Shown here: one piece after another, positions 56,951 to 64,000 of the stretch | How the letters are laid out: each line of letters starts with the position of its first letter | Position numbering within the stretch: position 1 is the stretch's first letter | NCBI RefSeq assembly: GCF_019703515.2 | Contig: NC_059346.1 | Span: 18,731,501 to 18,795,500 of the forward strand | Origin: Myxocyprinus asiaticus | Lineage: Eukaryota > Chordata > Actinopteri > Cypriniformes > Catostomidae | DNA length: 64,000 nucleotides | Direction: 5' to 3' | Translations under genes and position numbers: made by a program | The notes under the pieces: generated by a model | What the model was told of the DNA's origin: nothing | Database searches by the model: none | What the model saw: the letters and a program-made list of their open reading frames with translations, nothing else

Positions 56951-57784
56951 TAAAAGAACATTTATTTTTAGATTTTACTACTGTAAATGGTCAGAAAAAT
57001 AGAGCATTTCCTAATCTCTCAAACATATACACCTGTACATCTATTTACACTGGGACGAGCAGGACACATATACAAAGCAAATGGAATTACAAATGGTGTT
57101 ACAAATGATTTTATCAATATTAAAATAAAAAAACTGAACAATTCTACTATTGTTTTTTGATGTACAAAGTTGAAAACTGTGCCTAAATTCAAACATGAAT
57201 GATTTACCAAACCGAGTCAAATGTTACTTTTAAATTTGAACTGCAACTTGACACGATTAAAAAAAAAAAAAAAAATCTAAATATGCTATCTGCTTTACAA
57301 TGGTCAACTGTTCATTCCAGAACCATCTGTAACAATAGAAGTGAGAAAATTCGTCACGACAGAAAAACTGACATTACTCAGAAACTAATAACATTTATTT
57401 GAACAATGTGTCTTGCTCATGGGAGCCCTCAGCCCTGCACATGTTGGAAGTCTCCCTTATCTAACATACCTGACTCCACTCTTCAGATCATTAGTACAGT
57501 GCTCAATGACCTAAACTGGGTGTGTCAGATTAGCAAGACACATAATATACACAGTGTTCAGGGGCCCCCATGAGCAGGTCTGAGAAACACTGGCTTAGAA
57601 AACACTTCAGAGGCCCTTACTTGAGTCCTTCACTGTTAGTTAAGTTGATATAATGGATAAAAATACATGCGATTCAGGTGAATTGTACAATTATACAATT
57701 TGTGGTATAGCAATATATACTAATATGTATAGTTTATTACTATATTATACATTTGTTACACATATATAGTATATTATAGTAATA

Positions 57785-57833
57785 AAAGATAGTTTATATA
57801 TACATATATACTGTATGTATGTATGTATGTATG

Positions 57834-57866
<33 letters not shown>
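57785..57866. repeat. TA/TATG microsatellite
   Basis: Tandem TATG units followed by a TA run. Confidence 0.9.
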
Positions 57867-57868
<2 letters not shown>

Positions 57869-58222
57869 CCTTTTTATATATTTAGACACCTGTTTAGCCA
57901 TTCACCAGTGAAAAAGAAATATTAAAATGCAACAATTATAGAACCACATTTATCTGAAGCAATGGATAAAAGTGAACCCATTTCATAGAGCTAGTTTACT
58001 TTAACACACAGGGCCAAGAAATGTTCAGTCTTTCATCCACATATATAACTTTATATGTGGCTTAGTGCACATTTTATAAACCAATATTAATTGAGTTCAT
58101 TTGTGTACAGTAGTAAAAATAAGTGCACAAGTTTTAGGACACCTTGTTAAACCTGAAAGCCATTTTCTGTTTAATGTCATAAACCACACCACACATCTTT
58201 CAACACAGAACAAGGGGAGTTA

Positions 58223-58224
58223 TA

Positions 58225-58309
<85 letters not shown>

Positions 58310-58328
58310 TATATATACACATATACAT

Positions 58329-58372
<44 letters not shown>
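58223..58372. repeat. long (TA)n(CA)n microsatellite
   Basis: About 150 bp of nearly pure TA with CA interruptions, one of the longest simple tracts in the window. Likely length-polymorphic. Confidence 0.92.
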
Positions 58373-58373
<1 letters not shown>

Positions 58374-58490
58374 AAATTCAATAGAAACCATAATTAATAG
58401 TGATCAGAAAAATAAATGTTAAAGGGACAGGTATGAGAACCCCTCCCATCCATTCGAACACACACAAGATCTGTACCCACACACTCATTA

Positions 58491-61400
58491 TCAGTTGTCT
58501 CTTTTGACTGTGGAGCGCCGAGAGTCCTGGCATCGATGGCAGTAGAAAATATCAGGTACGTTCGACTTCTTAATCTTAGCGCAGGAGAGATGGACCCATA
58601 TGGAGCACTCGTCACATTCAATCATGGGTCGACCAGCAAAAGGCTTTCCGCAATAACAGGTAATCAAATCCCATGAATCATCACCTATAGTGGGAAGAAC
58701 AAATTAAGATGGTTGAAAAAAGGATCAAGGGCAAGTAATTCAGTGCAGTATGTAAATACACATAGAAAAATAAGGCTGTATCCATTATCAGACTAAGACA
58801 GGCAAAAATTAAGTTAATTCACTGTGCGTATGTGATGTCATAAATTACTGACTTATAAGTACAACAAACATGTTTTACTGTAGATTAAACACTAAATATA
58901 ACTGCACTTAAAGGGCCATGAAACCTCAAAACAAATTTTTTCATATGCGAACAGATATGTACAGGTTGCACAAAACTGAAAACCATGATAGCACTCATTA
59001 TGTTTATTGTTTAAGGGAAAGTTCACCCAAAAACGAAAACTCTCATCATTTACTAACCCTCATGCCATCCCAGATGTGTATGACTTTCTCCTGAACACAA
59101 CAAAGATTTTTAGGAGAATATATCAGCTCTGTAGGTCCACACATGCAAGTGAACGGGTACCAAAATTTTTAAGCTCAAAAAAGGACAAAGGCAGCATAAA
59201 AAAATCCAGTGCTTAAATCCATGTATTCAGAAGTGATAAGATAGGTGTGGGTGAGAAACAGATCAATATTTAAAGTCCGTTTTTTCCTATAACTCTCCAC
59301 TTTCACATTCTTCTTCATTTGTTTTTGGCGATTCACATTCTTTGTGCATATAGCCCCCTATTGGGCAGGGAGGAGAATTTATAGTAAAAAAGACTTAAAT
59401 ATTGATCCGTTTCTCCCACAAACCTATCATATCACTTCTGAAGATATAGAGTTAACCACTGGAGTCTTATGGATATAGCATATTATCCATTTTAGCTGCC
59501 TTTGTGTTTTTTGGAGCTTAATTTTGGTACCCATTCACTTTCGCGTTTTTGGCACCCATTCGCGTTGTGAGGACCTACAGAGCTGAAATATTTTTCTAAA
59601 AATCTTTGTGTTCAGCAGAAGAAAGTCAGTCATACACATCAGGGATGGCATGAGGGTAAGTAAATAAGAATTTCAATTTTTGGTGAACTATCCCTTTAAG
59701 GGGAAAGTGGTTATTTTTTCATTATTGAGCCATTTCATTCTAACAGTTTTAAAACGAAAGTTGAAGCAATGTCAAAAATTAGGTATATGCGTAAACTGCA
59801 AATTATGATTGGTAGGACAGCACACATGTACGTAGTGACTAGATTCTGAGCATTTCTCCACATTATTAATGAGAAGGAACGCTTCCATCCAATCACAGCA
59901 CTGCCTCAAGCATGAGCTTGCATTACAGCCACAGCAGAGAATTCAAAATCATGCACATAACCCCTGCCATCTCTGTGTGTGTTTTTAGAAGTAGCTCTTG
60001 ACCCCCTCCCGTTTTCCCTCTTCCCGTCCACAAATATACATATTTCTCACCCATTTCAGGAGTCAGTTTTCTGTCTGAGGTGTGAAAAATTTGGGCTCAA
60101 GTAGGAGGGTGTTGAGAAGGGGGTGTTTAGCAGAATTTTACCCTCATTCGCCATTCACGTTCATGGCATCTTTTTTCCATACACTGAAAGTGAATGGTGA
60201 CTGAGGCTGTCAGGTTCTAACATTCTGCCTAACATCTCATTTTGAGTTGCACAGAAGAATGAAAATTATAGGGGTTTGGAACGATATGAGGGTAAGTATG
60301 TGATGGCAGAGTTTTCATTTTTGTGTGAATTAACCCTTTAAATTTACCACACTTGCACATATAGGAAACAAGTATAATTGTGGTGGTATATGTAGCAATG
60401 TAAAAAGCTAACTACTTACTTACATTGCACTAAACAGAACTCTAGTATAGTTAGTCTAGTCACACACTTACCAGACTCCACCATAATATCCTCATCTGTC
60501 ACCAATGTGTCAGTTTCGCAGGAACTCACGTCTGTTTCTTGATTGGACTCCAGTTTAAGAGCTGCCCCTTGCATGTCAACAGCCTGTTCCATCAGCCCCT
60601 GCTCCATTCCAAGCCCCTCATTCACAGAGCTTGTGCATGTAAAGTGTCTCTCAGCCTTTACTGATCTCTTTATCTTCTTCAGCCCCACTTTGGATTGTTT
60701 ATGCGCTCTCGCCTCCGAGACACCACACACGCCTTTTCTTACCCCCCCGAAAGACAACCGGCTAAGTTTCTTCACCTTCTTCCTCTCAGCTTTGCTGTGA
60801 AGATGGATCTGGTTCATAGAGTCTTTCAGTCTCATCTTGTCTAAGGAGCTGTCCGATTGAGAATGGCAGAACTCTGTACTACTGCTGTCATTTTGATCTT
60901 TGTAGACAAAGTTGTGGATGTTGTTGTTGAGGCTGGATTGGCTGCCTGTCCAGCTGTCCTTTACTGACTCTTCACCAGAGAGCTCAGACAACCCATGTGC
61001 ACATGGAGAAGGAGGAGACCATGAACTCTCCTGGAAATCACCATAAATGATTTTATTAGCTGGAGTTTCCTATTTACAGAAGTGGACAGTACAACTAACA
61101 TAAATTATTAAACAAGAGGAATTCAAAGCATTAAAAAAAAAAAAAAAAAAAAGAAGAGGCAGATCATATACTTGAGGCAGCAGGTGACTGTCACCAAGAT
61201 GATAGTAAAAACTAGTGATTGACCGATATGGGTTTTTTAATGGCCGATGCCGATATCCAGATTGCAGGGTGACCGATATATCACAATGTAATATAGTGAA
61301 TAACAAACATAAAATTGCTAAAAAATTAATACTCTTATTTAGCACTATATTTACTCAATTTCACACTACACTTTAACTTTGTAAAAAAAAATCTAAAAAA

Positions 61401-63568
61401 AAATTATATTTTAAATGGTAGATAGCAGTTTCTTCTGATTTCTATTAAGTCATCAAATTTTAGTAATTTATTTGCACATGAAGAAATTGTTATTAAGGAA
61501 ATAACAGTACACACAGTAGTCCAGCAACCATGGATGGCATGTCCACGTTAGCATTTTCTCAAAAATTACAGAATCAAACCAATTGCACATACAGTGCATA
61601 GTGAATAAGACATTAACTTATAGCACATGTGAAGTGCTTTTACTTTGAAGTTGCACACATGTCAGCAATCTCCTGACAGTTTAAATGGCCTCGATCACCT
61701 TCTTGGATTGTCACGGACTGATCGTCATGATATGTTAAGAGCAACTTTTGATCCGGATCCTGAAGCTGAGCGCTCAACAGGAAGAAAATGCTGGATTTGT
61801 GACGTTTGTGAATTACATCTTTTTAAACAAGATATCTGCATATTTGCAGATGGTATATAATAGAAGTTTTACTGATTATTTGCCTTATATCATTAGAAAA
61901 GTTACAGGGAACTGTTGGGGAGAGACTGTTAGAATACATGCTTCAGAGGAAGATTTGAGTGTTCCACAGGATGCTGGATCTGCTGAAGTTGTGTGAGGTT
62001 GGTTTATTAAATCCATTTAAACGAGATATGCGCATATTTGCTGACGGTATATGATATTAGTTTTATTGATATTTGCCCTTTTATCATTAGACAAGACAGG
62101 TAAAAGTGGCAGGGAGCTGCTGAGGAGAGGCTGACAGAATACGTGCTTTAGAGGTACAGTACTGTGCAAAAGTTTTAGGAACTTGTGAAAAACATTCAAA
62201 GTGAGGATTTCTTAAAAAATGACAGTTTTCATTAATCAATTAATGTCACAAAGTCCAGTAAACAGAAAAAGAGCTAAATCAATATTTGATGTGAACACTT
62301 TTGCCTTCAAAACAGCACCAATTCTCCTACTTACACCTGGACCCAGTTTTTCTTTGTTGTTGGCAGATAGGATGTTCCAAGCTTCTTGGAGAATTCACCA
62401 CAGTTCTTTTATTTATTTTGGCTCTCTCAATTACTTCTGTCTCTTCGTGTAATCCCAGACTGACCCGATGTTCAGTGGGGGGCTCTGTGAGGGCCATGCC
62501 ATCTGTTGCAGGGCTCCCTGTTCTTCTATTCTATTTGCAAAAGGAATGTTTGGGAGTATAAAATGTATATTTCCTATTGACACACTAAAGTAGCAGATAT
62601 AAATAACCATCTTAAGATAAATGTTTTTGGGAAACATCTTATGTGCCTAAGACTTTTGCACAGTACTATAAAAAAATGAGCATTCCACAGGATGTTGGAT
62701 CTGCAAGTTTTGTGAGGTTGGTTTATTACGTCTGTTTAAATGAGATATGCATATATTTTCAGATGGTATATAATATTAGTTTTATTGATATTTGCCTTTT
62801 TATCATTAGTCAAGACAGTTAAAAGTTACAGGGAACTGTTGAGGAGAGAGAGGGATAATGAAACAGGCGAGCACTTTAACATTATGAGCTCAAACACGTC
62901 TGCCGATGCTCTGATATGCGGACCGTTTAAATGACACTGCGTTGCACACCAGTCTATTATTGTAGTAACACGATGGCATGTACCAACAAAACGAACCGTA
63001 ACTGATCATTACAGCACCCTCAAGAAACAAATCGGGCAAATTTATTGGCCGATGCAATAATAAAAAAGAAATTCAGAAAATCAGCCGATTTATCGGTCGA
63101 CCACTAGTAAAAACCACTTGATTTCTGTAGAAATTTGCTTAATGTTTTGCAACATCCAATAAATAACTAGAACTCACTTCTTTTTGAGGTGGAATGTACC
63201 CAGCATAGGCCAGGACAAAGCTGCAAAACTTATTGAAATCCTCCACAGTCCTCTTCCTACCTTCTGGAGGCTGAAAACGAAGAAAACAATACATTAATAC
63301 TGACACAATAGTACATCTTGGACAAATATCTTAGGATTTGACACCAGTCAAAAAAACAAAAAAAATCACGTTCCTGTTTTATAGTTGCAATTATTGTAAG
63401 TTATTAAAGGCAAATAGTGTCCTTATCCACAACCCATCCCCCAATGTCCAACCACATGTGGCCTAAACTATAAATAAGTAACAAGGTTGTTTCACCATTT
63501 AAAACCATTACAGAACATAAATGCCACAACACTTACCAAAGGCTCCGTTTTACATTTTCGGACCGTAT
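58491..63568 (-). CDS. phf23: PHD-finger protein 23-like, first exon outside or unseen
   Basis: Nuclear chromatin-binding protein of the PHF13/PHF23 family. Exons seen: 63568-63537, 63270-63178, 61030-60472 and 58684-58491, in matching phases, giving at least 292 aa. The N-terminal block has the family signature [20 protein letters not shown] then YIPPQKE. The large central exon is serine-rich with basic patches ([12 protein letters not shown]). The last exon is a complete C4HC3 PHD finger: CYC, ECDEC, H in WVHLSC, CHRC, with [10 protein letters not shown] before the aromatic tryptophan. PHF13 has a similar finger; PHF23 is preferred because of the neighbouring genes. The exon at 63537-63568 starts mid-codon, so the initiator exon lies upstream, probably past the right edge. 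Confidence 0.88.
59011..59700. mobile_element. 700-bp palindromic MITE, copy 2
   Basis: In the last phf23 intron. The ends TTAAGGGAAAGTTCACCC and GGTGAACTATCCCTTTAAG are inverted. It contains the same internal landmarks as 45070-45772 (ATCCCAGATGTGTATGACTT, CTGTAGGTCC, GGCAGGGAGGAGAATTTATA). Confidence 0.85.
60130..60340. mobile_element. half of a palindromic MITE
   Basis: Contains GTGAATGGTGACTGAGGCTG and GATATGAGGGTAAGTATGTG, ending TTTTGTGTGAATTAACCCTTT. It matches the right arm of the element at 11518-11778. The left arm is incomplete. Confidence 0.5.
61815..62930 (+). repeat. tandem unit of about 180 bp, three copies
   Basis: Units start near 61815, 61998 and 62716. Shared text includes ATATGCGCATATTTGC-like sequence, GACGGTATATGATATTAG, TTTTATTGATATTTGCC, AGGGAGCTGCTGAGGAGAG and GTTCCACAGGATG. 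The third copy is displaced by the MITE at 62157-62668. Confidence 0.7.
62157..62668. mobile_element. Tc1-type MITE nested in the hAT-like element
   Basis: Ends CAGTACTGTGCAAAAGTTTTAGG and CCTAAGACTTTTGCACAGTAC are inverted repeats, flanked by TA. Only 512 bp remain. The interior retains transposon-like text (GGAGAATTCACCACAGTTCT) but no usable transposase. Confidence 0.88.
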
Positions 63569-64000
63569 CTGCAAAAGAAACAAAAGACGCAGGGTTACAT
63601 GTCTGGGGTAATCATATCAACGTTACGTCTAAGCAAAGTACTAGCAATGAACTGTCATGTTAGCTTTAGCATGTACTGTCTAGATACTGTTAAAGTAACT
63701 TAAAAGAGTGATTTCCTTACGTGATTACTGCGAAGTTGCATAAATGAAAACATAATAAATCATATTACAAACATTAAACATTCTTATAAACAATTTACGT
63801 CATAACACTACCTGCTTATGCTAACGGCTACAAACGAGCAGATAAAACCTCGACCAGTCAGAAAAACAAGGGAAAACATTGGTGTCAGGTCTTTTTAAAC
63901 ATCTACCCCACGTTTAGAAAACCCCATCTGAATTATTTGTAGACACCAAAGAAACCTTTTTAAAATTAGCTTACTAAAGATATCTCGCTGCTAACTGTAC
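63569..64000 (-). other. phf23 first intron / right edge
   Basis: No exon in a phase that fits the 63537-63568 exon was found. A donor-like GTAAGC on the minus strand near 63968-63973 could end the first exon, whose body would run off the right edge. Uncertain. Confidence 0.3.

Larger units (their letters stand above)
56950..58490 (-). other. phf23 3' flank with microsatellites
   Basis: Between the phf23 stop and plscr3. AATAAA signals on the minus strand at about 57388 and 56961 are candidate polyadenylation signals for phf23. It contains TA/TATG tracts (57785-57866) and a long TA/CA tract (58223-58372). No other gene. Confidence 0.4.
61213..63106. mobile_element. hAT-like non-autonomous transposon with internal tandem repeats
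   Basis: In a phf23 intron. Left end TAGTGATTGACCGATATGGG; right end reverse-complemented TAGTGGTCGACCGATAAATC. Flanked by a perfect 8-bp duplication GTAAAAAC (61205-61212 and 63107-63114). The 1.9-kb interior holds three tandem copies of a unit of about 180 bp and a nested 512-bp Tc1-type MITE. No transposase. Confidence 0.88.

Noticed and set aside
58101..58397. Ile-Tyr repeat frame
   Set aside because: Translation of the TA/CA microsatellite downstream of phf23.
63680..63760. MQLRSNH-type first exon of phf23 with donor near 63715
   Set aside because: Its phase does not fit the 63537-63568 exon, which needs one preceding base of a split codon.

Overview
The window is vertebrate nuclear DNA, almost certainly from a ray-finned fish and most likely a cypriniform. 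The genes are split by many short exons with GT-AG introns. The HMG-box gene is of the teleost Sox19 type. Introns and spacers are crowded with Tc1-like transposons, hAT-like elements, palindromic MITEs, a tRNA-derived SINE family and TA/CA microsatellites typical of fish. There is no sign of operons, plasmid, phage or CRISPR structure.

Five protein-coding genes can be reconstructed, all on the minus strand. In transcription order from the right edge they are: phf23 (PHD-finger protein, first exon missing, about 63.57-58.49 kb), plscr3 (phospholipid scramblase, about 56.12-53.30 kb), senp3 (SUMO protease, 42.72-36.27 kb plus a probable 5' noncoding exon near 46.5 kb), eif4a1 (DEAD-box translation factor, 34.95-14.75 kb, 11 coding exons, exactly 406 aa) and sox19 (SoxB1-type transcription factor, 9.35-8.32 kb, two exons, 300 aa). 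From memory, SOX15, EIF4A1, SENP3, PLSCR3 and PHF23 lie in the same order on human 17p13.1, so this is an old syntenic block and that context supports the names. I cannot tell which teleost duplicate (a or b) this is.

Region by region: 1-7.2 kb is gene-poor with dispersed repeats and a GC-richer segment near 6.1-6.4 kb. 7.2-9.4 kb is sox19 with its 3' UTR. 9.4-13.95 kb is a spacer. 13.95-35.0 kb is eif4a1, whose long introns hold most of the mobile DNA: two hAT-like elements, a 1.8 kb Tc1 relic, and a cluster of three more Tc1-like elements inside a split palindromic MITE. 35.0-35.2 kb is the eif4a1 promoter. 35.7-46.7 kb is senp3. 46.7-51.9 kb is a spacer with a degenerate LINE and other repeats. 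51.9-53.29 kb is an element with inverted repeats of about 110 bp and an unclassified protein; it abuts the plscr3 stop codon. 53.3-63.6 kb holds plscr3 and phf23, including a 1.9 kb hAT-like element in a phf23 intron.

The genes do not form one pathway. They act in embryonic transcription (sox19), cap-dependent translation (eif4a1), nucleolar SUMO removal (senp3), membrane lipid scrambling (plscr3) and chromatin reading (phf23). The element at 51.9-53.3 kb is the best candidate for something not yet well described.
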